Below the pieces are notes generated by a model, which saw only the letters and a list, made by a program, of their open reading frames with translations, did not search any database and was not told the DNA's origin. Shown one piece after another: positions 51,073 to 62,222 of a stretch of DNA of 64,000 nt (position 1 is the first letter of the stretch; the number at the start of each line of letters is the position of its first letter). A program made the position numbers and the translations under genes. Source of the DNA: Malurus cyaneus samueli (Eukaryota; Chordata; Aves; Passeriformes; Maluridae); contig CM019219.1 in assembly GCA_009741485.1 (NCBI GenBank), forward strand, positions 5,277,216-5,341,215, in the 5' to 3' direction.

Positions 51073-54000
51073 GTTAATGATGAGGAACAGAGAGAAGGAT
51101 GGTTGTGGGGGAAAACAAAGTTTTGCTCAGTTGTAGCTTTATGGAATTGTAGTGATATTTTCAGTTTTTGATTAATATTCCCAGCATTTACATTTTGACA
51201 GCAAATCCATGCACATCCTCTCAATAAGTAATAATTCTGAGTAAGAGTCTCAGTGCCATCTGGATTGAAATGGTTCTTCATTTTCTGTGCATACACACAT
51301 GCTCGCACACACACTTAACTCAAATAACTGGCCCTAATTCTCATACCTTCCGTTATTTTGTTTCTAAAATAAAAGTATTCACACATAGTCTTGAGCCAGA
51401 ATAATAAGTAAACTAAGATCATTTTAATGACTTTGATTCCAGTTGATGTTAGCAAACCCTGTAGTGAGGGTGTTGTGATAGCTGTCAGTTCCCATATGTT
51501 TTGTGGTGTTAAAATGTCACTCTGTAGTATTTATTTGAAACTGCTTTGAATATCTCATTTCAGTTGGCTTCCAGAAAGTAAGAGTATTTATCTTTGTGAG
51601 TGTCATCACTTATTTTAATAAAGAATCTGTTTTCTTCTTAATTTCTCCTCATGCACGATGTAGTCTGTGCTCAGCCCCTTGCCTTCATTTTCCTACTTGG
51701 CTGACTTTTGGGGCAGTCTCTCAGTATGGTATCGGAATGATTTATCACAAAACATACTTCTGCATTTTTCAAAGTGCACATGCTGCTAAATGAAAATGTC
51801 AGACAGTTCTGTGCTTTGGATCTTGTTTTTTATCAATTAGGTGTGGACACTTATGTGGTTTTGTGGAGCAAGTTTCTTCAGTGTATCTTGCTTGCCAGTC
51901 ATCTACTTTGCTCCTGTGACAGCTGATGGACATGTTCTATTATTGAGATTTTGATGATCTTATAGGGGTAAGTTTAAAAGTATCTGCCTGTATAGGAAGT
52001 TCTCATTACTGTGTAGCAGATCAGGATGCTGTTTTTTGCCTTTAAAATCAAGGTTAGAAACGTTGGCAGATGCTGTGATGATTACATGGCTTTTTGCAGA
52101 ATTTCTTCAGTAATTTGTGAATTAAAGATTTTGCAAAATTCTTTTGGTATAATCTTGTGCTTTCAGCAAAGCAAAACTAGATCAGCTCAACAGATAATTA
52201 TTGGTAGAATGAAGGCAGTGGTGTGTTTGAGAAACAGGAAGATGGGAAAATTCCTTCAATACTTTCCATCTTTGGCACTGGTGAGAAGATGGAGTCAAGA
52301 TATCGTCTGACATGCTCAGGTTGAATGTGCTGGCACGTTCACTTGATTCCTGTTGAAATTGGTAGACAAGTTACCCGGTGGTTTTGGAGGCTGTTAAAGT
52401 ATACAAAGAAAATGTGATTGAAATGAGGTAGTGCTTTTTCATACCCATACTGTCAGCCTGTCCTGCTCACTGTTACATAGTGAGTAGCATAGGCTGAGTG
52501 ATGCTTCTTCAAAGGAGAGAGAGGGATAAGAGTTGGAAGTGTCAAATTCTGTGGCAGATTTGGAGGACAAATCAGAAAAGGGGAGGAGAAAACCAGTTGA
52601 AAGTCTGTTGTGTAGATCACTAGCTATTTAAATGGAATGGTCTAGGCCTGGGTTTTGTAACTTGCTCATGTATAGTAGCCTATTTCAATTTTGGCCTTCA
52701 CCTTTCTTTTCTATCTTTCCTAAGGTGAAGGTTCCTTACTAGTAATACTGCATAAGAGCTTGCTTTTTGCACCCCTGATTGTAGGTGTGGCCAAATTAAT
52801 GTTGTCATGGTTAGAAAGTAGCCACACTGGTTGGGTTAGGAGTTGACTTTTTCAGGGCTGCCTGGTCAGCTGGATTTTTCCTATTTGGGCTTGCACGTTG
52901 ATCTCTTTGTGCGTTCAAAAAAATTGTCAGCATGCAGGGTGGCAATGTAGAGAATACTTAAAAGTAAAAATTATCAGAAACCTGTGCAAGACAGGCAAAG
53001 CACACTGAAAAACTGATGAGAAAAAGAAGCAAGGGTTGTTCTTATAGAAGCCATAGGGAAAAAAGTTGAAATTAGAGGGTGTATGGAGGACATTGCCCTA
53101 CAGAACATTGAAGGTGAGAGCAAGAAGTATGAATGTGATTCCGAAGGCAATAGGGCTTCCTTTGAAGTTGGGAAAATTTGCCAGACTTTGTACAAGGTCT
53201 GTTTAAATAAAAACTGTCTGCAAGACTGGATGTAATATTTGGTTATTAAGTAAAAGGGCATCTGCACTCATAAAAGCCACCCTGTTTTGTTCATGTATAT
53301 TATTGGTTATTTTCCTACTTTGTATAGGCTTTCTATAGAATAAGCTTATGGCAGCCTGACAAATGGAGTATTTATTGTGGCTAAAAGTACTGTAAACAAA
53401 ACCAAAATAGCAGGTTTTATTGGCTTTTATAATACATTTCAATTTTTTAAATTGGCAGTGGTATAGTGGAATTTAGAGTTTTAGGACCCAAATGTTGTTA
53501 TCTGAAAACAGTGGACTTCATTTTCCGATTCTTTTTTCTCTCCTATATAGTGCTGTTTTTTCTATTTGCTGCTCACGCCCATGTGTTGTTGAAACACATT
53601 CTAATAAGAAACATTTACAGACTTAGTTGCTCGTTCACGTGCAGCTCCACATAAATGCATTGCCTGCATTTGTTCTCATCTGTTTAAAAAAGTAATTAGT
53701 TGCCTTTGAATTTGAAGAAAATCATGATTTGAGTCTGCTTCTCATATTGTCTTGTAATGAGCTGAAGCATATGGAACCTTCATTATAACTAAAACAAGAT
53801 AAACTCTCCAAGGTAACAAAGAAACCTCCTTGAAATGCCTATGAAAATTAAATATCTGTCTTTCATACAAAGATTTGATCCAGCAATCATTATTCAAATA
53901 GAAATTCCACTGAAGAACAGAGGAATTTTACTGGAGTAAAAGAGTTTATGATTAAATTCTGTTGGAATCAGTAGTAATGTTGAACCTGGTTCCAGCAGGA

Positions 54001-56067
54001 CATTCTGTTGTCTTCTTTGTTTTCCCAGCTGAACTTATTTGTAATGTCAAGTTCTTCAAGGTCTACTTTGAAAAAAAATGTAGAAGCTGTGAAGGCAACC
54101 TATTAGTTGTGGGCTTCTCTTTAAAAAGATCTAAGTGTCCAAGTAGTTTGTTGGGGTTTGCCATTAAGGAGGTGAGTGCTGGTAATGACAAAGCGTTGTT
54201 GATTGGTGGTAAGAATGCCAATAATTCAGTTAAACGAATTTTTAAAATAAAAGACATTCTTCCACATAGCAAAAGCTCAAGAGTTTATGTCTTGATATTG
54301 TTCTAAAACAAGTCATGCATCAGTTTAAAATTTTGGTAATTCCTAAGCAGAAACATGGAAAAATTTACCAGTTTTATCAGAAATAGAGTATTAATGTTTG
54401 AAACCTGCGAAGAGAGAGAAAAAGAGAATGTTTTGTTACAGTGTGGCTGAGCCATTAAATTTGAACGTTACAAAAGTGAGGTCCTTTCTGGATATTACTT
54501 CTCTTAAAATGCTCATGAGTCTCATTTGTATTTGTGTATATGTTTAGTGTGTGTGAGGAATCATGGGAGGACTTTCTCAGCTTCAGGATGGTTTTTGTTG
54601 GGGGTTTTTTGTCTGCACAGGCAGGATCTGTCTGAGCAGGGCTTGCTCATAATGGCTGTATATTTGTATTTTTGTAAGGGAATATGTGAACTTATTTTCT
54701 TTTAAAGAAGAGTTTTAAAGAAAGCAGGCTATCTTGTCTTCCAGTTTTTCAATACTATGCAGCACAAAGGAAATTGACTTTTGGTTCTGTTGTGTGTTTT
54801 CTGTAACAACTTTATATATGACTTAAACTGTTTCTGGAATCAGTTACCAGAGAAGTGAAACATTATTAACGAAAAGGAAAAACGATCCATCTTCTTCAGA
54901 CACATATTTCAGGTTTTGCATTTCATTTAAAATACATAAATGAAGTTACCTCACAACAGAAGAAAAGCTTTTTTTCCAGCAGATTAAATAATCCTTCTAG
55001 TTTGAAATTCTGAGTCTGTTGGTCCGGATTCATGTTGTTCAGTGGCAGAAAAGAGAAGCCCTGATATTTCTTAGTTATTCTGCTTTAGTATGAAACGTAA
55101 AATCATGTGGACATCACAAAGCAGCAACAAAAAAAAGGCATAATATTCTTTTGATATTTTTTGGTATATCACTTTTGGAAGTATTTTCTCAACTCAAAAA
55201 AACATAATCTCTGCCTGAAAATTTGATTTCAGTTGTCACCTTTAAAATATATTCATGAAAATAAAAGGGTTATTTTTTTTCCTTTCCCGACCCTTTTTCT
55301 ATATTTATCAGGATTGAATAATGTATACATAATTGTATAATCAATTTCACATCTGTGCCAATAGGCAATTTAATTTCTTAATCTTGAAGGTAAAAGTTTC
55401 TCATGGTAAAGTGCTGTTGTGTTAGTCTGTGTGCATGGATTTCTCCTGGCAGTAGGTTTAGAACACTTCTTTGGAGTTGGTGGATCTGAAATGTGCCTTT
55501 GCCCTTTTGAAATAGGAAAAGGCTTCTGTTGATGGTTGTGGAGAAGGGATTGTGTGTTGGTTATTTATTTAGGTGAAGCTGTGGAGGGGAGATTGGGCCA
55601 TAATTCTGCAGATGCTTCCATGGGACAATGGAGCACAATAGGGAATGAATAAGACACTTGTATAATGATAAAGCTTTGCTGGACCTGGCAAAGAAGCACA
55701 CTTGGCTTTTTTAAACAGATGATCACACCTTTGATCTCTTTTCAAGGAGTGAGGATTTATGTCATGGTTCCAAAGGAAATATTTCTGAAGTTAATCCTGC
55801 TGGTGACCTGCAAAAGAGAGGATGCTGGGGATACACCTACGTGCTCACAGTTGTGCTCGCAGAGTTACTGTCAGCCAGAGAGGAGGCAGTTGCAAAATTG
55901 AAATGGTAGTTGAATGTTCTGGGCTCTCAGATTCTTAGCTAGTGCTGCTACCAGTGCTTGGAAGGTAGAAAAGAGGGGAAAATGTTTGCTAGTGCGTAAA
56001 CCTGAGCAAAATCAAAGGAGAAAAGGTTACTAGATGAAGCAATTGCCACATGGAACACATTAATATG

Positions 56068-56135
56068 CATCACTGCTAAATAAAGGACACTTGAATACTG
56101 TCATCCCTGCTAAATGAAGGACACTTGAAAACTGT
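56068..56135 (+). repeat. 34-base tandem duplication
   Basis: Two adjacent 34-base units (56068-56101 and 56102-56135) start CATCACTGCTAAATAAAGG and CATCCCTGCTAAATGAAGG and both end in ACTGT. They differ at only three positions, so the duplication is fairly recent. They lie about 350 bases upstream of RAB11FIP2 exon 2. Confidence 0.9.
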
Positions 56136-56482
56136 CAAGTGTTCTTTTAAATACTAAAATAAAATTTATCTGTATTTATGAAAATTCTCATTCATGCAAG
56201 CTCATTAGCTTTGATGAGGTTTAGTCAGCTTCCAGAGTTGCTTTTGGTTTTTGAAATGGGTGGACACTGTAAAGAGCTTTGTACTGCTTAGTTATTAAAT
56301 TTTGTCTTCAAAAACAAACATAAACAAAGGAGTTTTTCGGTACAGGAATGGTTGCATCTTTGATATAGGATTTGGGTTTTCCTATTTTAAATTGTACTAA
56401 CCTGGTACATGAACCAACTAACCAGAGTGCAATGAGTAGTCTCCAGATAACACAACTTAATTTGCTTGCTTTCTCTTTTAAG

Positions 56483-56925
56483 GTGGTTTCCCCTGGAATC
56501 CAGACAAGGGAAGAGAACGAAAGACAGAGGAGAAATAAATGTCAATATTCAGTTTATGAGGAATAACATGACAGCAAGTATGTTTGACTTGTCAATGAAG
56601 GACAAAACCAAATCTCCATTTGCTAAACTAAAAGACAAAATGAAGGGTCGGAAAAACGATGGGACATTTTCGGATACATCCTCTGCAATCATCCCAAGTA
56701 CTCACATACCTGATGCAAATCTAGAGGTGTCTAGTGGTGAGGTACAAATGAAATCAAAACCAAAAAAACCTTTCCTCTTGGGACCTCAACGGCTGTCCTC
56801 GGCTCACTCCATGTCAGATCTGACAGGACCACACATCTCCTCAGAGAAAATGAAATCCAGCACTGTTGGCTACCCCCATCTTTTCAGGCGTCAGCTGGAA
56901 TCCTTTGGTTCAGTTGATGAAGGTG
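56483..56925 (+). CDS. RAB11FIP2: RAB11FIP2 coding exon 2 (C2 end and linker)
   Basis: The exon completes Glu118 and encodes residues 119-265 plus one base of codon 266. It opens with the last part of the C2 domain (WFPLESRQGKR, GEINVNIQFMRNNMTASMFD) and continues into a basic, serine-rich, probably disordered linker. RLSSAHSMSDL at residues 221-231 places a serine at position 227, the site that the kinase MARK2 phosphorylates in the mammalian protein to control epithelial polarity. The surrounding residues match that context. The acceptor is CTCTTTTAAG and the donor is GTAAGT at 56926. Residue 121 is Pro where I recall Arg in human, an unusual change in a C2 strand. Confidence 0.96.
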
Positions 56926-57604
56926 GTAAGTAAGACTCAAGACCATTACAATTACAGCTCACTGCTGTTAGAGCATTCAGAATCTGTCACTGCAGTTTAT
57001 AAAGCACTTACAAGGCCAAAATGTTAAGAGATACTGCTGGCCTATTTTTTACACTTCCTTTTGTTGCTGGTAATCATGATTGCTGTTTCTGAGCACAAGA
57101 AATACCTTATATTGCTCATAACGTATGATAATTCAGCATTTTCTCTTACTATGTCCTCAACCCAGAGTATATTTCATTCCAGAGGGGACTCTAGGCAAAA
57201 TAACATCTGGTGAGGAATGTCTAGTTAAAAAGTAAATATCTGTCACCGAATTTTAAACCTGATTTATACAAAGAACTGAAAATACTTCGCCTTGTTCAAA
57301 GTTATTATGCAGCAACATACTATTGTCTCTTTCTGAAATGTCATACCAGTCATAGCTGCCTTGCCTGTAGAACTTAGTTTTCATGCAGGAAACTAAAATT
57401 TCCTGTGCTGCCTATCCATAAACATTTGTGAAACATGAAATCAAGGCCTCAGCTGTTAATTTTACTTTTTTAAATAGCTTAGTTACTCCTCAGTGAAGAC
57501 TCAGTTGCAAAACATCTAGATCGAAGCTAAAATGGGTTTTCTGCATGTCATAAATTGTGATATAGTGTCTCATTGATAATATACTAATGACAGATTGTTT
57601 GCAG
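56926..57604 (+). other. RAB11FIP2: RAB11FIP2 intron 2
   Basis: This short intron of 679 bases runs from GTAAGT to TTGTTTGCAG. It splits codon 266 (Gly) after its first base. No other feature is visible. Confidence 0.92.
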
Positions 57605-58064
57605 GGAGTCTAAAATCTCCACACAGAAGGACATTAAGTGTTGATACTTCTAAAATGAGCCAACTTGACAGCACAGTTGATGAAACTGCACTTGAAGCAC
57701 AAAATGACCCATTTAATGTGAGTGCTTCGTTACCCCAAAAATTTGCTACACTGCCAAGACAGAAGAATCCATTTGAAGAAAGCCCAGCAGCATGGGATCA
57801 AAACATAAGTTTGTTTTCCAAACCTGTTGAGATCAGGAAAGAAATTAAAAAAGAGAAAAAAGAGAAAGTTAGTCTTTTTGAAAGAGTGACTGGAAAAAAA
57901 GACAGCAAGAGGTCAGATAAACTTAGCAATGGGGGATCAGAGAGTTCTACTGACTTGAAATCACCGAGTGCGTTTGGGGAAGCTCATCAGGAGAGTTTTG
58001 ATTATGATTCGACTAATCCGTTTATGGCAAACTTCAAGCCTACGAGCCTGTTGCCATCTTCAAG
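57605..58064 (+). CDS. RAB11FIP2: RAB11FIP2 coding exon 3 (NPF-containing linker)
   Basis: The exon encodes residues 266-418 and two bases of codon 419. It begins GSLKSPHRRTLSVDTSKM and carries two NPF tripeptides, at residues 320-322 (KNPFEES) and 403-405 (TNPFMAN). These motifs bind the EH domains of EHD1 and Reps1 in the known mammalian proteins. An NDPF variant lies at 299-302, and a Lys/Glu-rich stretch followed by KVSLFERVTGKKDS spans about 344-366. The donor GTAGGT (58065) is acceptable. The third NPF and the C-terminal Rab11-binding domain, which complete a protein of roughly 510 residues, must be on exons beyond the window. I searched the rest of the window for them and did not find them. 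Confidence 0.95.
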
Positions 58065-58856
58065 GTAGGTTTTTGCTGTATTTCAATCTGATATCTTGAA
58101 CATGTTATATAAATGAAAATGTGAAGTGTTGAGGAACATGATCTTTGTGCTTTATATACGTTTATGTCAGTGCTTGTCTGTTTCTAGGTAAAAGTTACAA
58201 ACTCTTTAAATAATTTGATAGTTTCCTTTTTTGCGGTTACTTTTTTATTACTAATACATGCTGTCAGTGTTCTTTGGTACTAGTGTTTGTGGAAAACCTT
58301 GTTTGTGCTTCAGAATGGGTTCTCCCTGGAAGTCTTCTGCTGTCACTGAACATTGGTTGCTAATTGTTACTTTATCCTAAGTCAGGTTTTGAGAGGGAAA
58401 GGTTTCAAGTTTAAGGGAAAGAGAAAATTGAACAAATAAAAGAGTAGTGAAAGTGCAAGTAGTAGAAAGAAATCCTGTGTGGATGTCGCTATTTGGAAAA
58501 AAAGAGTATTTATGTTGTATATGTTAGAGTACAAGAATTAAAGAATGTTCTGTTTCTAAATGGGAGGACCAACATGAGCACTTATCTCACTTGAATTCAT
58601 TTGGCTCACTGCAGCTTTGCTGAGTTCTAAGTATTGAATCATTGCATGAGGCAGCAGTTTATGTGCTGAGCAGAGTGATTAAGTTACAAGGACTGATAAG
58701 AAACTTTGATTTAAATAATCCATTTTAATCTTTCTTTGTCTATCAATGCTTTACTTGTTTTCCTTAAGAAAAAAAAATGTAACCTGAAGTTAGTTTCCTT
58801 TCTGGGTTTTGTTTGCTAGCAAGAAAGAAATGCTGTCTGTTTCTCTTCATAGATGT

Positions 58857-58890
58857 ATAAATATATATATATGTGTGTGTGTGTGTGTAT
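58857..58890 (+). repeat. (TA)n(TG)n microsatellite
   Basis: A TATATATATATA run is followed directly by GTGTGTGTGTGTGTG within intron 3. Compound dinucleotide repeats of this kind are usually polymorphic. Confidence 0.95.
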
Positions 58891-60300
58891 TTATGTACAT
58901 TCCCACCCACATATACTGTTCATAATAGATAAATGTTTAAAAAGTTAATTAACTTCATTAGTTTGCATTGTCTTTTTTTTTGTATATAAATGCCAGAAAT
59001 TTACAGTCCTTCTTTTTTCAAGGTAGTGATTCATTTCTGTTTAATGACTTAAATTTGGTAGAAAATGCATTTAAAATTAAAAGGCTTTAAACTAGAATCT
59101 AAAGGTTGTAAAATTAATCACCAATTTAAATGGAAAACATGGTTCTAACAAATTCAATAAAATTAATGACATAGAAGTAGTTATTTAAAAAAAAAAAAAG
59201 TTTCTTGTTATCTTGTTCTTTTAGAACAGAGAGTTCTTATTGTTCCCAGCTCAGTTTTTTTTCCATGGGTTACAGTGCATGCGCTCCTGATTTAAACTTA
59301 GAATAATTTTCTTAACAAAACTAATCATGGATGTGAATTAGATAAATGAACTGAAATGAAACTGCTGTAGAAAAGATTTGTTGCTAGAAGCTCATCCAGA
59401 CCTCAACAAATTATCTTTTTAGTGCCTGCTATGAGTCAAGTCAGTTCCTGGTGTTTACAGACAACTTTAGAATATTTTTTATTTAATGAGGGATTTCTCT
59501 AAATTAGCAAAAGGTTAGGTTGTATCTTGGTTTGTCAGAAGTGAAGCTTCCATCTAAATAAGCTTTAAAGTGAAATAATTTAAATAACAATTAAAATTAC
59601 ATAGCGTTTAATTTTTTTTAATTAAACACTGTATTTGGGCAGATGCTAGATATAAATAGTGAAATCTTTTGAAGTTCTTGAATGCAGCAGATCTTGATAA
59701 ATATAAATCTTTAATGGTAATCATGATGGACCTTTTTTTCTTTGTTTTGTAATTAAAAAGCTCATCACAGTGCCCATTCAGAAGGACTCTAGTCATTTGT
59801 TTCCCTCTTTGTGTGAGAGTCTCTTTTGCTAATTCTTGACTTTTATGTAAACATAAACTTTTGATAAGACAAATAGATATTATTTTATTTAAAAAAATCC
59901 CAAAGTAGTAAACATTCTGACCTTTTTTGTGAGATAGCTATTATGGCATAATATCTAGCATGCAATAAGTAAAGTCAGAAGCTCTTGATTTTTATATGTT
60001 CATTTAGGATGTTCTGTGTGAACCTTTTAGACTTAGTTTACTTCCTTTCAAATGTATGTTGTACAATTATTTTCTTTTGAAGTAGAAACGCATGCAAAAT
60101 GTGCATATTTAATTAGTTTACACTTTAAGTTTACCTTTTATCTGCAGAGGATTTCTCGAATGGAATCCATTTTTAGTTTTTTGAACTAGTAATACTGAAG
60201 AAAGAATTGTATGAATATGTAGGCACAAAATAAATGAGGCTGGGTAAGAAATTCAGTATGCAGAAAGCACAGAGAGGGAATTTGGACTTTGAGTTGTTTC

Positions 60301-60850
60301 TTATTTACTCAATGTGCTATGAAGCTCTTTTGGATCAATACCATTTTTGTAAGTAAACCAGATAGTGTATTTTTTATTAAGATTATCCAAAATCAGCGTT
60401 GTGCCGTGGATCAGGTGTTTGCTTTGCAGGCGGATCTCCCAGTTAATCCCATTTAGAGAAGCCTTGGTTTGGGTGATGGAGCATCCTGAGCTGGATTCCT
60501 GTCTGATGAAATTCAGCTGGAGGATGTGTTCCAGGGACACACTGTAGCCACAAAACAACATTCATTCTGTGGGGCCAGCAAAGATAGAGCAAGGTGGAAG
60601 GAAAAAACTCAACCCATAGCAACCCTCTTACCAACCCTCAAAAAAGATACACCAATCCCAACTCTTTTGTCTTTGTAGTGGGAATGTCGAGATCTGAACA
60701 CTGATGAAGCCACGTCTGTAAGCGTAGTGGGAGCCTGTTCAGTGACTTTGGTAAACTTTGGGTCAGGCTTAAATCCATCCTAATTAATTGTGGTTGGTAA
60801 TGTTGGTTGAGCTGTAACAATGTGGAGAACAGCAGCTCATAACATCAACT
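60301..60850 (-). other. Unidentified GC-richer block in intron 3
   Basis: The block differs in composition from the AT-rich intron around it. On the - strand it has an 86-codon frame (60561-60301) beginning MLFCGYSVSLEHILQ, with stop codons in the neighbouring sequence. I do not recognise a protein family. An old mobile-element or retrocopy fragment is possible, as is a chance frame. Confidence 0.2.
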
Positions 60851-61224
60851 GCTGTCTGGATGAGCTGCTGAATAGCCCTTCACCCAGCCCATCCTTCATT
60901 GCTTAACGGGCAATCTTCTTTCTCTGTTACTAATTAATCTTACTTACTAACTAAAAGAATTAAGATAAGCACATCTTCCATGTGTTGCTCAGCTGCTGAT
61001 CCAAAAAATATAGAAGTAGTTCAGCAACAGTTGTCGGATTTTTTTTCTAAAAGCAAGTATCCCAGGATAATTTGGAAATTATTATCTCTTTTTGTTGGTA
61101 ATATTATTATTGTTTCAAAAAGGTTTTAGAAGTACTTTGGAAAAGCCAAACAAAACCTGCTTGGTTTGTATATAATACTTATTGACAGGAAATCATAAAA
61201 TATGGACCTCTAATTTCTGTTAAT

Positions 61225-61340
61225 CTCTGATCTGGCAAAGGCTTGTTTCTTGGCTTTGGCTAAATCTGTAAAATGGGGATGATACTTTGTTACCTCCTGC
61301 AAATGCTGAGTGGATGAATGAGTAATTTTTAAATGTTTTT
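61225..61340 (+). mobile_element. MIR-like SINE remnant
   Basis: AAATCTGTAAAATGGGGATG is an almost exact match to the hallmark of MIR-type SINEs (ATCTGTAAAATGGGGATAAT). It is followed by GTTACCTCCTGCAAATGCTG and GTGGATGAATGAGTAATTTT, which align loosely with the family's CTACCTCATAGGGTTG and GAGGATTAAATGAGTTAAT blocks. Upstream, GGCAAAGGCTTGTTTCTTGG fits the GGGCAAGTTACTTAA position. It is an ancient, decayed copy. Confidence 0.6.
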
Positions 61341-61924
61341 ATAGATATGATAGACAGTGTTACCTAAGTGTTAAGATTGGGGGGTTATTTTGTCTGTTGT
61401 CAGCAAAATAGCTGATTCCTTGACAATTTAAAAGTGCAAAAGTCTCGTAGTGAAATAAAAAATGCCGGTTTTGCAAATACAAAATCTGTTAGTTTCAGAG
61501 CTTTTATAACACACAGCCAATGAAGAATTTTCAAGCAAACAATGTCTAGTGCTCTTAGCCAGCATTTACCAATAATAATTTTGTCTTTGTACTTACTAGT
61601 GCACTGTTTTGAAACTTTTACCGAATATTGCCTTAAATTGCAATCATTCTTACAATTACTGCTATTGTCATGGCTCTCAGGAGGTTAATTTGCAGTCAGA
61701 AGCCACATGGCTTTTGTGTTGAACACAGTTAAAGAAACTGAGGGTTCTCCTGGAAAACAAAGATTGTTTTGTGCCGCAACCAAAGCTTGCGATGGTTTTT
61801 CTGAAATTGTTTTTGTTTAGGAAAATACATGACACTACACTACAGGCTAATAAACCGATGTGAAAATTTCTCAATTTACACCACTTGACAAGTGCTAAAA
61901 GAAAAGCATCTTTAATTTTAATGT

Positions 61925-62055
61925 GTTATTAGGACCTTTTTAGAGAGATTGTACAAGTTATTAACAAGGTCCTCTGAGACAGGAGACGGGTAATTAACAA
62001 GACCTACAGAAAGGGAGTTTAGGTAATTAACAGGATCTTAGGCACTGGACACAGG
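61925..62055 (+). repeat. 33-base minisatellite, three to four units
   Basis: Units begin at 61957 (GTTATTAACAAGGTCCT), 61990 (GTAATTAACAAGACCTA) and 62023 (GTAATTAACAGGATCTT), exactly 33 bases apart. A shortened, more diverged unit precedes them at 61925 (GTTATTAGGACCT). The start of each unit is well conserved while the second half, purine-rich in most units, has drifted. Confidence 0.75.
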
Positions 62056-62164
62056 GAGACAAATAGTCCAATATTTAAAGCTGACAGGTTGTTACTAGTC
62101 GGATCGAATTCTAGATGTGGGGAAACTGCATTGATAGGTGTTTGGGAGCTTTCTGCTGAACATT

Positions 62165-62222
62165 ATATATATACAAAATATGCACACATATATGTGTATG
62201 TGTCTGTGTATACACGTATATG
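62165..62222 (+). repeat. AT/GT-rich degenerate dinucleotide repeat
   Basis: The stretch mixes TATATATATA with CACACATATATGTGTATG and TGTCTGTGTATACACG units. It is a degenerate alternating purine-pyrimidine tract about 110 bases after the minisatellite. Confidence 0.8.

Larger units (their letters stand above)
45662..56482 (+). other. RAB11FIP2: RAB11FIP2 intron 1
   Basis: The intron of 10821 bases starts with GTAAGT and ends with a pyrimidine-rich CTTTCTCTTTTAAG. It contains a possible alternative last exon (45983-46340), a CpG-dense patch (47750-47845), an assembly gap (51058-51072) and a 34-base tandem duplication (56068-56135). Elsewhere it is AT-rich with short chance open frames. I see no other coding exon and no clear interspersed repeat. 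Confidence 0.9.
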
